Made by a program: the position numbers and the translations under genes
Shown here: piece after piece, positions 6,957 through 13,734 of the stretch
Position numbering within the stretch: the first letter of the stretch is position 1
Layout: each line of letters opens with the position of its first letter
From: Acidobacteriota bacterium
GTDB lineage: Bacteria; Acidobacteriota; Terriglobia; Terriglobales; Acidobacteriaceae
Reading direction: 5' to 3'
Length of the DNA: 16,923 bases
NCBI GenBank assembly: GCA_023441255.1
Contig: JAEZPW010000008.1
Location: 1-16,923, forward strand
Notes under the pieces: generated by a model
Seen by the model: the letters and a program-made list of their open reading frames with translations, nothing else
Databases searched by the model: none
Told to the model about the DNA's origin: nothing

Positions 6957-7760
6957 TCAGCTGACGCCTTCGGCCGTGTAGCGCGCGATCAACCCGGTCC
7001 GCACACCCTTGCGATACATCACGGAGAAGAAGAAGGAGGCGAGCAGCACGTAGACAATGGCGAGGGTCGCTCCGACGGCGAGGCCCGCCCACGACACTGA
7101 TCCATGGTTGACGACACTTCTGATGTTCTCAAAAACGTATGAGGGCGGCAGGAGGTGTGCGACCCACTGCATCCAGCGCGGCAAGGTCGAGAGCGGGTAA
7201 TAGACGGACGCAAACGGAGCCATGAGTGCCGGAATGGGCCATACGAACCATTCTGCAGAAGGACCCAGACGCATGACCATTGCGGTTGCGGCGATGCCCA
7301 TGGCGATACCGAACAAGAACAGGACGAGCAGCGCCGGTATCAGTAGCACGCCGTAGCTGAAGAACGAAAGCCCGAAGACGGCAGTAGCGAGGGCCAGCAT
7401 GAAGACAAGGCCTATGGAACTGGTCGCGATACTCGAGAGCACGAGTCCGCCGACGTATTCGGTAATGCGCAGCGGCGTGGCGAACATGTTCAGGAAATTG
7501 CGGGTCCAGACGTCTTCGAAGAAGGCCATGGTGACGCCCTGCATGACGCGGCTGAAGAAATCCCACAGGAGTACAGCGCCGAGAAGTGTGGGCACGAAAT
7601 TAAGGTCAGACGAGGTGACGGAGTTGAGATAGCGGCTCATGAAGCCCCAAAGCACCATGTCGACCCCGACCCACACAAAGAGCGGCATAACGCGAGAGAG
7701 ACTGCCGCGGATGAGGTAGAACTGTCGCAACACGATGGCGGCGATGCGGGTCAGGCGCAT
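6957..7760 (-). CDS. ABC-2 type transporter permease
   Basis: This is the 267-residue membrane subunit of an exporter. About six hydrophobic segments are visible: near residues 24-41, 56-72, 104-127, 133-160, 172-190 and 229-247. A periplasmic or interfacial loop precedes VYYPLSTLPRWMQWVAHLLPPSYVFENIR, whose Pro-rich LPxWxxxxxxxxPPSYxFExxR pattern is a recognised hallmark of ABC-2 permeases (NodJ/DrrB type). The cargo cannot be deduced. The start codon is 1 nt beyond the stop of the ATPase gene, so the two are translationally coupled and form one transporter, presumably with a homodimeric arrangement of each subunit. There is no membrane fusion protein or outer membrane factor nearby. Confidence 0.9.
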   Translation of the reverse strand: MRLTRIAAIVLRQFYLIRGSLSRVMPLFVWVGVDMVLWGFMSRYLNSVTSSDLNFVPTLLGAVLLWDFFSRVMQGVTMAFFEDVWTRNFLNMFATPLRITEYVGGLVLSSIATSSIGLVFMLALATAVFGLSFFSYGVLLIPALLVLFLFGIAMGIAATAMVMRLGPSAEWFVWPIPALMAPFASVYYPLSTLPRWMQWVAHLLPPSYVFENIRSVVNHGSVSWAGLAVGATLAIVYVLLASFFFSVMYRKGVRTGLIARYTAEGVS

Positions 7761-7761
7761 G

Positions 7762-8532
7762 TCATTCGACCTCGAGGCTTAGGGGCTCTCGCGCCACGGT
7801 GATGAAGAGTTCTTCGAGGGTGTCTTTGCCATACTCGCGCGGCAGCCGTTTCGGGTCGCCTTCGAGCAGTATCTTTCCGTGCGACAGGAAAAGCACTCGG
7901 TCGCAGACCTCTTCGACCTCATACATATTATGCGAGGTCCAGAGGACGCCTCCGGTGCCATGCGTTGCGCAGTCGCGGATCTTCATGCGGATATCGCGCG
8001 CGGTGGAGGGATCGAGGGAAGCGGTGGGTTCGTCGAGCAGCAAGAGCTGCGGACGATTGAGCAGAGCCTTCGCGAGCGAGACCCGCGTCTGCTCACCTGA
8101 AGACAACAGGCCACACTTTGTGTCACGGAAACGGACAAGGTCGAACTGACGGATTACTTCGTCAATGCGTTCGGACAATCGCTTCACACCGTAGATCATG
8201 CCGAAGATCCGCAGGTTCTGGGCGACCGTGAGATTGCCGGGCAATTGCGCGTAAACCGCGGCGAAATTAGTGCACGCCAGGGCTCGAGAGCGATGCGCGG
8301 CCAAGTCGACGCTTTCTATCTGAATAGCCCCGGAGGTCGGCTGAAGCACCCCGAGGATCATGTTGATCGTGGTGGTTTTGCCCGCGCCGTTCGGACCGAG
8401 CAAGCCGACGATCTCGTTGCGGCTGACCTCGAAGGAGATGCTGTCAACGGCGAGAGTGGTTCCGTACACCTTTCGCAGGTCACGGACGGAAAGGACCGGC
8501 GAGTTGATGGTTCCGTGCGGTTGCAGTGGCAT
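7762..8532 (-). CDS. ABC-2 type transporter ATP-binding protein
   Basis: This is the 256-residue nucleotide-binding subunit of the exporter. All motifs are present: Walker A GPNGAGKT (46-53), Q-loop Q96, a signature motif of LSSGE form (143-147, Ser instead of the second Gly), Walker B LLLLDEPT (163-170), D-loop SLD (172-174) and H-loop H201. The family (CcmA/DrrA-like) covers drug, polysaccharide and undefined exporters. The ATG at 8532 has no visible Shine-Dalgarno sequence; a TATATT hexamer lies 12 nt upstream. The gene comes first in the pair and the permease follows. The substrate is unknown. Confidence 0.93.
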   Translation of the reverse strand: MPLQPHGTINSPVLSVRDLRKVYGTTLAVDSISFEVSRNEIVGLLGPNGAGKTTTINMILGVLQPTSGAIQIESVDLAAHRSRALACTNFAAVYAQLPGNLTVAQNLRIFGMIYGVKRLSERIDEVIRQFDLVRFRDTKCGLLSSGEQTRVSLAKALLNRPQLLLLDEPTASLDPSTARDIRMKIRDCATHGTGGVLWTSHNMYEVEEVCDRVLFLSHGKILLEGDPKRLPREYGKDTLEELFITVAREPLSLEVE

Positions 8533-8544
8533 TGTCGAATGACC

Positions 8545-8550
8545 AATATA
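8545..8550 (-). promoter_or_regulatory. Candidate -10 hexamer of the ABC exporter operon
   Basis: Read on the minus strand this is TATATT, placed between the 12-bp inverted repeat (8552-8583) and the ATPase start at 8532. Transcription would begin only a few bases before the ATG. No -35 match is present; the inverted repeat occupies that position, so an activator or repressor binding there would be well placed. The call is speculative. Confidence 0.3.
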
Positions 8551-8551
8551 C

Positions 8552-8583
8552 CGCGTGCGCTGAATTAGTTCTCAGCGCACGCG
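8552..8583. repeat. Perfect 12-bp inverted repeat upstream of the ABC exporter
   Basis: CGCGTGCGCTGA (8552-8563) and TCAGCGCACGCG (8572-8583) are exact reverse complements around an 8-nt spacer. The structure lies between the end of the 129-residue gene and the start of the ABC ATPase gene, both on the minus strand. It could be an operator for a dimeric regulator, or a hairpin terminating transcription from the upstream gene, but only TATATT follows it on that strand instead of a T run. Confidence 0.75.
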
Positions 8584-8673
8584 AACGTCGAATGACGCCA
8601 GACCACGCAACGCTTCTTTGAAAATTCCGGGCAACAGGCGGCTCAAAGTCTTGTAAGGAAGGATGAGTAAAGA

Positions 8674-9063
8674 TCAGGCGGCGGCAGCTCTGGTGCTCCG
8701 TTCCTCCTCGTCAACTTCCGAGGTGGCGAACAGCCAGCCGCTGAAGCCGTCAAATGCACCGGCACCAACGAGCGCCTCCAAAGCAGGCAAGGCGAATGCG
8801 GCTGTGGTGTTCCAATCGTCCGGAATGGAAGTTGAGGTCCGGACACGCTTCAGGATTCGCAGAACTGTTGAAACGTCGAGTTGCCCGCCCAGGAGTTCGG
8901 CGGAGCTACACCACACACGATTCCATTGCTTGCGAAAGCTCGGGTGGCGGATAAATTCCTGAAAACGCGTGCGGGCATTTCTGCCGGTGATTCGCCGCGA
9001 TTGAAGCAGGTCCGCTAGACCTTGTGCAGCCCGTTCGAATTCGCTGGTGTGTATGTGCATCAT
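8674..9063 (-). CDS. Hypothetical protein, 129 residues
   Basis: I do not recognise this protein. It begins MMHIHTSEFERAAQGLADLL. It is mostly helical in appearance, with a basic N-terminal half (QSRRITGRNARTRFQEF, HPSFRKQWNRVW), a more hydrophobic middle (AAFALPALEALVGAGAF) and an acidic-then-alanine tail (DEEERSTRAAAA). There is no signal peptide, membrane segment, or nucleotide- or metal-binding motif. Codon use resembles the neighbours and the frame is open throughout, which supports coding. A GGGGTGA stretch sits 5 nt before the first of two ATGs (9063 and 9060). It lies alone between the ABC operon and the intergenic repeat beside mtnA. It could be a small cytoplasmic regulator or part of a system whose partners are elsewhere; nothing in the sequence decides. 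Confidence 0.65.
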   Translation of the reverse strand: MMHIHTSEFERAAQGLADLLQSRRITGRNARTRFQEFIRHPSFRKQWNRVWCSSAELLGGQLDVSTVLRILKRVRTSTSIPDDWNTTAAFALPALEALVGAGAFDGFSGWLFATSEVDEEERSTRAAAA

Positions 9064-9182
9064 GTTTCACCCCGGCTGTTCGTTTTGGCGGCCAAGTGCT
9101 TGGTTGGTAAACGACGCGTCAGAAGCGGAAATCTATCACGGTTTAGCGCGGCACTGAGGTTGTACACCGGAATTTAGAGTTT

Positions 9183-9275
9183 GGCGCACCCAGAACGGGA
9201 ATCGTGAAAAGCGGGGGCTTACCTCGTTTACAGCGCGGTTTCGCACCCTCCTTGGGGAAGGGTGCGACCCCCCCG
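9183..9275. repeat. Intergenic palindromic repeat-like element near mtnA 3' end
   Basis: TCGCACCCT (9241-9249) and AGGGTGCGA (9259-9267) form a perfect 9-bp stem with a 9-nt loop. A related GGCGCACCC word starts at 9183, and a run of seven C's follows the stem at 9268. The element lies between the 129-residue gene and the mtnA stop, within a 233-nt non-coding gap. No T tract follows on either strand, so it is not a classic terminator. It resembles the short dispersed elements of acidobacterial intergenic DNA, but copy number cannot be tested here. Confidence 0.5.
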
Positions 9276-9296
9276 GCATTGCTGGAATCTCGGTAC

Positions 9297-10346
9297 TTAC
9301 ACGCTGGCTGCGAGTCCTTCAAGCCGTTTAAGGGACTGTTCAAACGGCGCCGTGGCGATGCCACATTCGGTGATGATCCCGGCGATGTACTTAGCGGGAG
9401 TTACATCGAACGCGGGATTCTCGACCTTTATGCCCTCAGGGGCGATACGCTTACCGGCCAAATGGGTGACCTCCGTGGATGCGCGCTGCTCAATCGGAAT
9501 CTTGGTTCCATCCGGCGTGCTGAGATCAACGGTGGAGAACGGCGCTGCCACGTAGAAAGGAATGTTGTGTTCGTGGGCGAGCACGGCAACAGAGTAGGTG
9601 CCGATTTTGTTGGCCGTATCTCCGTTGGCGGCGATGCGGTCGGCACCGACGACGACGGCCTGAATCCTGCCATTGCGCATCATCCAACCGGCCATGTTGT
9701 CGGAGATGAGGGTGGTGTCGATACCGTCTTTGGCGAGTTCCCAGGCGGTAAGCCGCGAGCCTTGCAGGAAGGGGCGTGTTTCGTCGGCAAAGACCTTGAT
9801 CTTCTTGCCAGCTTCGACGGCGGCACGAATGACGCCGAGCGCGGTGCCGTATCCGCAGGTCGCCAGGGCGCCGGCGTTACAGTGCGTGAGGACGCCGCCA
9901 GCAGCGGGCATCAGGGTTGCACCGTGCCTGCCCATGGCTTCATTCGCGGCGATGTCTTCAACGTACATACGCTGCGCTTCCGTCACCAGCGCCTGCTTGA
10001 TCTGCGCGACGGGCTGGTCGGAGACGGCGTTAAAGCGCGCACGCATACGGTCGGCGGCCCAGAAGAGGTTGACGGCGGTAGGTCGCGTCGAGGTGATGGT
10101 CTCGCAGATGTCTTCGAATTGCCGGCGCAGTTCGGACACGTGAGCGGCGTCTGAGTTTTTCACGCCGAGCGCGATACCCATTGCGGCGGCCACGCCGATG
10201 GCAGGCGCGCCCCGTACGACCATCGTCTTGATCGCATCCGCAACTTCTTCATGAGTTTCGCAGGTGACGTAGCTTTCTTCGGTGGGGAGCTTCGTCTGGT
10301 CGATGAAGCGCACGCCCTGTTCGGTCCATTCGAGAGTCTTCAGCAT
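9297..10346 (-). CDS. mtnA: MtnA, S-methyl-5-thioribose-1-phosphate isomerase
   Basis: This enzyme isomerises methylthioribose-1-phosphate to methylthioribulose-1-phosphate in the methionine salvage pathway, in the cytoplasm. The 349 residues are full length for the family. Recognised blocks are VVRGAPAIGVAAAMG (43-57), RPTAVNLFWA (88-97), LTHCNAGALATCGYGTALG (153-171), ADETRPFLQGSRLTAWEL (187-204), and GADRIAANGDTANKIGT (234-250). The catalytic Cys is C156 and the catalytic Asp is D236. These separate it from the eIF2B alpha/beta subunits of the same superfamily. No other salvage genes (mtnB, mtnC, mtnP) are next to it. The start at 10346 has no strong Shine-Dalgarno sequence. The 206 nt before it hold an imperfect purine/pyrimidine inverted repeat but no clear promoter. 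Confidence 0.96.
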   Translation of the reverse strand: MLKTLEWTEQGVRFIDQTKLPTEESYVTCETHEEVADAIKTMVVRGAPAIGVAAAMGIALGVKNSDAAHVSELRRQFEDICETITSTRPTAVNLFWAADRMRARFNAVSDQPVAQIKQALVTEAQRMYVEDIAANEAMGRHGATLMPAAGGVLTHCNAGALATCGYGTALGVIRAAVEAGKKIKVFADETRPFLQGSRLTAWELAKDGIDTTLISDNMAGWMMRNGRIQAVVVGADRIAANGDTANKIGTYSVAVLAHEHNIPFYVAAPFSTVDLSTPDGTKIPIEQRASTEVTHLAGKRIAPEGIKVENPAFDVTPAKYIAGIITECGIATAPFEQSLKRLEGLAASV

Positions 10347-10552
10347 CAGTTTCGCGTTCCAGATTCAAGTTTTGAGCGAAAGACAAGAGTAACAGAGGCG
10401 AGACGAAACATTGAACCTCATAGGGCGCAGAGGTCGCGGAGAAGGCAGAAGGCAAAAGGTATGGTGCAGAGCGGCGGGTGATGTCCCCCTGGTATCATTC
10501 TTGTTCTCCTTCTGCTTCCTCTCCTGTGTGGCGCGCCCTCTGGGCTTTTAGG

Positions 10553-10924
10553 TTACGCGGCCGAACGTCCTGTGGCCGCCAGCTGACATATCTCAATGTG
10601 GTAACCGTCTGGGTCGGTCAGGATCGAAAGGATGCCGAACTCCTCCTGCTTGGGCGGCATAAGGATGTGAACGTCACGGCGCTTCAACTCGGACAGGGTC
10701 TTCTGGATATCATCGACGTAAAAACCGAACTGCGCGGATTCCGTTGGGTGTGCCTTCAACTGAGCGCTCTCTGCGTGCAGGCCCACGTGAATGTTGCCGG
10801 CATCGAACTGCGACCACTCCGGCGTCTGAAACTGAAGCTTGAGGCCGAGCACGTCGCGGTAGAATGCGACGCTGCGGTCCATGTCTTTTACTACGACCAT
10901 GATGAGCCCAAGTTTGCCTATCAT
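10553..10924 (-). CDS. VOC superfamily (glyoxalase/bleomycin-resistance fold) protein
   Basis: The 123 residues form two beta-alpha-beta-beta-beta modules of the vicinal oxygen chelate fold. The first contains VKDMDRSVAFYRDVLGL (12-28) and the second FYVDDIQKTLSELKRR (68-83), ending in LTDPDGYHIEICQL (102-115). The late Glu ligand is present (E111). The usual first-strand His or Gln metal ligand seems absent, since that strand reads LGLIMVVVKD. Metal use and activity are therefore doubtful, and a binding or resistance role is possible. A GGGAGG ribosome binding site lies just upstream of the ATG at 10924. The gene is on the same strand as pyrE and mtnA but is separated from each by about 190-210 nt, so co-transcription is uncertain. 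Confidence 0.88.
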   Translation of the reverse strand: MIGKLGLIMVVVKDMDRSVAFYRDVLGLKLQFQTPEWSQFDAGNIHVGLHAESAQLKAHPTESAQFGFYVDDIQKTLSELKRRDVHILMPPKQEEFGILSILTDPDGYHIEICQLAATGRSAA

Positions 10925-11111
10925 AGGACCTCCCGGGGAAGTGAGATGCTCTTTGGGGACGGAGGCGTTTCAACGTCTCAGAGCTTCAAGGTCCCAAAGA
11001 CAAGCTGCCGGCGACTGCGCGCGTTCGCTTGCTCCCCTGGGAAAATGCGGTCCGGTGCTGGCTCTCTGGGTACAGGAGCAAAGACTAGAACCAGGAATGA
11101 GAAACCAGAAA

Positions 11112-11798
11112 CTAGGTTTTGTGCACGTCGCAGAGCTTGCGCGGGGTCATCGTTACGGCCGGGCGGTCGCAATAATCGCACGTGGCGCTAACGGCAAAAA
11201 GCGGCGGCGCGGAAGTCTTTTCCTTTTCGAGTTCCTGAAGTCTCAGATGTTCACGACGAACGTCCTGGTCGGTGAAGACGCTGACGAAGTTCGCCGGAGC
11301 AGCGGCATTCTCGACGTTGGCGCGTCCGCCGGCCTCGGTACGCTCGACGAGACACATGACGCCTAGGATCTCGAAACCAGCATCACGGGCGGCCTGAATG
11401 GCCTGAATGGTCGATCCGCCGGTGGTGCAGACATCGTCGACTATGACTACCCTGGCGTCTCGGTCGCGAAAGCCCTCTATGCGCTGTCCGGTGCCGTGCT
11501 GCTTTTCGGCCTTTCTTATAACGAACGCGTTGAGATCTCCGGCGCTAGCGATGGCAGTGGACACAGCGATGGGATCTGCGCCCAGGGTGAGTCCGCCGAT
11601 AGCTTGTGCTCGCCACCCCTGTGTCCTGATTTCGTGGAGGAAGACCTCGCCAGTTAACCGCGCGCCAGTGCCATCGAGAGTTGTCGTGCGGCAGTCGATG
11701 TAGTAGTCACTTGTGCCGCCCGAAGAGAGCTTGAACTGGCCGAGTCTGAACGATTTCGTCGCAAGCAGTGAAAGCAGCTGGTCACGTGCGGATCTCAT
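11112..11798 (-). CDS. pyrE: PyrE, orotate phosphoribosyltransferase, with C-terminal Cys/His tail
   Basis: This enzyme makes orotidine 5'-phosphate from orotate and PRPP in de novo pyrimidine synthesis. From the ATG at 11798 the protein has 228 residues. FRLGQFKLSSGGTSDYYIDCR (about 17-37) is the typical orotate-side block, and VVIVDDVCTTGGST (117-130) is the PRPP-binding loop. The last 25 residues are an addition to the core: they carry C207-x2-C210-x12-C223-x2-H226, a spacing able to bind one zinc ion. An in-frame ATG at 11831 would add 11 residues, but the internal start fits the family better and avoids the hairpin at 11834-11876. It lies downstream of the sigma factor gene with about a 90-nt gap. 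Confidence 0.93.
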   Translation of the reverse strand: MRSARDQLLSLLATKSFRLGQFKLSSGGTSDYYIDCRTTTLDGTGARLTGEVFLHEIRTQGWRAQAIGGLTLGADPIAVSTAIASAGDLNAFVIRKAEKQHGTGQRIEGFRDRDARVVIVDDVCTTGGSTIQAIQAARDAGFEILGVMCLVERTEAGGRANVENAAAPANFVSVFTDQDVRREHLRLQELEKEKTSAPPLFAVSATCDYCDRPAVTMTPRKLCDVHKT

Positions 11799-11833
11799 GA
11801 AACCATTATTGCAGATACCGCGGGACGGCATGG

Positions 11834-11876
11834 CAGTTTGCAGAAGGAAGCAGCGACCTTCTCAAGCTGCAAACTG
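11834..11876. repeat. Long imperfect hairpin between sigma factor gene and pyrE
   Basis: CAGTTTGCAG (11834-11843) pairs perfectly with CTGCAAACTG (11867-11876), and GAAGG/CCTTC (11843-11847 and 11857-11861) can form an inner stem. It lies after the sigma factor stop and before the pyrE start on the minus strand. No T tract follows on that strand. It may be a leader hairpin for pyrE, a weak or Rho-linked end for the sigma transcript, or an mRNA stability element. Confidence 0.6.
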
Positions 11877-11889
11877 GCGCCGAAGCTAA

Positions 11890-12555
11890 TTACGCTGCTT
11901 TCTCGGCCAGAGGGGCTGACCTCGGCATGGGAACGCGGCGGCGCATCGGGATTAGCTTACGCTCTTCTGCACTGCGGCGGGCACGTCCTGACTTCAGGAG
12001 TCCGCGGAGCTTAAGGCGCGCCTTGTGCAGCTGCGATTTGGTGTTGCCGATGGAGCAGTTCAGGAGGTCGGCAATTTCCTGGTGCTCGTATCCTTCAATG
12101 TCGTGCAAGACGAGTACGATGCGGTAGCCGGGCGGCAGTTCGCGGATGGCATTCTCCAGAGTGATGCGGTCGATGGACTGAGACAAGACGGAGTCGTCGG
12201 CTCCGACGCGCTCGTAAAGAGAATCGTCAGGGCCTGTTTCTTCGAGGGAAACCTGCGGAGTAAGACGAGACCGCTGCTGCCTGATGTACATGAACGCGAC
12301 GTTCATTGTGACGCGGTGTAGCCAGGTGGTGAAAGCAGAGTCGCCCCGGAACGTGTTAATGCGCCTGAATACCAGGAGGAAAGATTCCTGCATGAGTTCT
12401 TCAGCGACCGCCTGATTTCCTGCCAAACGAAGACAAAGGTTGTAAACGCGTCGTTTATGTGCGTGGTAGAGGAATTCGAAACCGGCCGGATCGCCGTTCC
12501 GCAGGAGATCGATCGCTTCTTTCTCGGTCAATTTGGAAGCCAGCATAGTCACCAT
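11890..12555 (-). CDS. ECF-type RNA polymerase sigma factor (RpoE-like)
   Basis: The 221-residue protein is an extracytoplasmic-function sigma factor that directs RNA polymerase to a specific promoter set. Sigma region 2 covers about residues 25-96: FEFLYHAHKRRVYNLCLRL, then AEELMQESFLLVFRRI and the -10-contacting FRGDSAFTTWLHRVTMNVA. Region 4 covers about 129-187: the ELPPGYRIVLVLHDIEGYEHQ block and the helix-turn-helix EIADLLNCSIGNTKSQLHKARLKLR. A basic tail (GRARRSAEERKLIPMRRRVP) follows. Possible starts are TTG 12558, ATG 12555 and ATG 12546; none has a strong ribosome binding site, and I use 12555. No anti-sigma gene (zf-HC2/RsrA type) is adjacent: pyrE is downstream and a CPBP protease upstream. 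How its activity is controlled is not visible. Confidence 0.92.
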   Translation of the reverse strand: MVTMLASKLTEKEAIDLLRNGDPAGFEFLYHAHKRRVYNLCLRLAGNQAVAEELMQESFLLVFRRINTFRGDSAFTTWLHRVTMNVAFMYIRQQRSRLTPQVSLEETGPDDSLYERVGADDSVLSQSIDRITLENAIRELPPGYRIVLVLHDIEGYEHQEIADLLNCSIGNTKSQLHKARLKLRGLLKSGRARRSAEERKLIPMRRRVPMPRSAPLAEKAA

Positions 12556-12688
12556 CAATTGTGCGGGGTAGAGTGCCGCGCGCGTTCATCTGCGCAACAG
12601 CTGTCATTTCGTATTTCAGTGACGGTTATGTGATGGGGACGGTACGAGAGAGGTCGTGCGGTCGCCGAACGTCAATACGCGCCAGAGA

Positions 12689-13720
12689 TCAACGCAAGCG
12701 ATCGATGATCGCGATGGCCGCCTTTTCCATATGCTGGAAGCGATCGGTGGAGATCCAGAGGAGCGCAAAAAGCGTCGTGTTGTAAGCGACATGAATGAGG
12801 AAACTGCCCCCAACGGTGTGCAACTGTGCGCGAACCAAAGTTAAGACAAGTCCCACAAAGAACAAGAGGAGCAAGGGACCCCAGGCATACCCAAGCTGTG
12901 CCTGGTGAATCAAGGCGAAGCAGAAGGCGGTCGCTGTAACGCCGATGATTGTCCCGAGGCGCCGCCGGTCGTCGCTGGCCTGAAAAGCCCTGGCGCCCTC
13001 GGACAGCCAGAGATAAAGCATCCAGCCGCAAAAGGCCAGGACAACCACAACCGGGATAACCCACAGGATGAAACCTGATTTCGGGGAGGCAATCAGCACA
13101 ACGAGAAGTTCTACTAGTCCGAGTACAAAGACAGCAGGGACACTGGTTGCGGCCTTGGGATAAAGGAGTCCTCGAAAAAACAATTCTTCAAAGAGCGGCG
13201 CGGCCGAGATGCCGAAGATGGCCATGAGATAGGCGCTCGTTGTGGTCTTGAAGAAGTTCTCGATGGGTAGCTGCTTGGGGATCGGCAGTACGGCCGAAGA
13301 CAGTTGAACAACTATCGCCAGCACGACGCCAGCAACCAAGAACCAGTGCCAGTTAGTTCGTGGAAAATTCCACTCGATGTCGCGCCAGAAGCGGCGATTC
13401 GTGCCGCGTCGGACGATGAGCGCCATAAGGCCGATCACGATTGCATATGCCACGACCTGAACCGGAACAATGATGCGGGCATCGCGGGCGAGTTCGGTGA
13501 TTGGAATCCCATGAAATGAAGGAAGCGCAGACGCGATGGCAAGAGCAATGCCACTGAGCACGAAAATCGTGGCAATAGTGACAAGAGCGATAAGGAGAAC
13601 ATCCCAACCAGACCATCCCGGCCATTCCTGGCGCAGATCAATGGACGGGCGCAGGTCAGGAGGTAACTCGGGTAGCGTTATGTCCGGTCGGGGTCCCGGC
13701 GGGTCTGAGTCGAAGGCCAT
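12689..13720 (-). CDS. CPBP family intramembrane protease (Abi-like) with enlarged inter-motif loop
   Basis: This is a 343-residue multi-pass membrane protein of the CAAX-protease/bacteriocin-processing family. Motif 1 is FEELFFRG (E178, E179, R183), motif 2 is FALIH (H272) and motif 3 is SFLIHVAYN (H310), so all metal and catalytic residues are present. About eight hydrophobic segments are visible. E178 and H272 are 94 residues apart, well over what I expect for the family. The extra part (about 190-262) holds two membrane segments and a charged loop EGARAFQASDDRRR. The ATG at 13720 is chosen because the in-frame sequence before it encodes low-complexity residues from intergenic GTGGGTAG-type words, and because TACAAT sits 8 nt upstream. 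It is on the same strand as the sigma factor gene, 133 nt upstream. The substrate is unknown; other members process prenylated proteins, peptides or anti-sigma factors. Confidence 0.88.
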   Translation of the reverse strand: MAFDSDPPGPRPDITLPELPPDLRPSIDLRQEWPGWSGWDVLLIALVTIATIFVLSGIALAIASALPSFHGIPITELARDARIIVPVQVVAYAIVIGLMALIVRRGTNRRFWRDIEWNFPRTNWHWFLVAGVVLAIVVQLSSAVLPIPKQLPIENFFKTTTSAYLMAIFGISAAPLFEELFFRGLLYPKAATSVPAVFVLGLVELLVVLIASPKSGFILWVIPVVVVLAFCGWMLYLWLSEGARAFQASDDRRRLGTIIGVTATAFCFALIHQAQLGYAWGPLLLLFFVGLVLTLVRAQLHTVGGSFLIHVAYNTTLFALLWISTDRFQHMEKAAIAIIDRLR

Positions 13721-13728
13721 GCGGTGTG

Positions 13729-13734
13729 ATTGTA
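13729..13734 (-). promoter_or_regulatory. Candidate -10 element (TACAAT) of the CPBP gene
   Basis: On the minus strand TACAAT ends 8 nt before the ATG at 13720, nearly the same geometry as at 1746-1751. There is no ribosome binding site in the 8-nt gap. The transcript would be leaderless or almost so. No -35 hexamer is seen. Confidence 0.4.

Noticed and set aside
9204..10154. Long plus-strand open frame opposite mtnA
   Set aside because: mtnA on the other strand is unambiguous with catalytic residues. The opposite frame gives a low-complexity Gly/Asp/Arg-rich product typical of antisense reading of GC-rich coding DNA.
10441..10530. Imperfect inverted repeat of GAGAAGGCAGAAGG and CTCCTTCTGCTTCC before mtnA
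   Set aside because: Purine/pyrimidine-biased and with several mismatches; easily produced by low complexity, with no recognisable riboswitch or T-box features.
10962..10979. Short palindrome GAGGCGTT-TC-AACGTCTC upstream of the VOC gene
   Set aside because: One mismatch in an 8-bp arm and not repeated elsewhere; too weak to call an operator.
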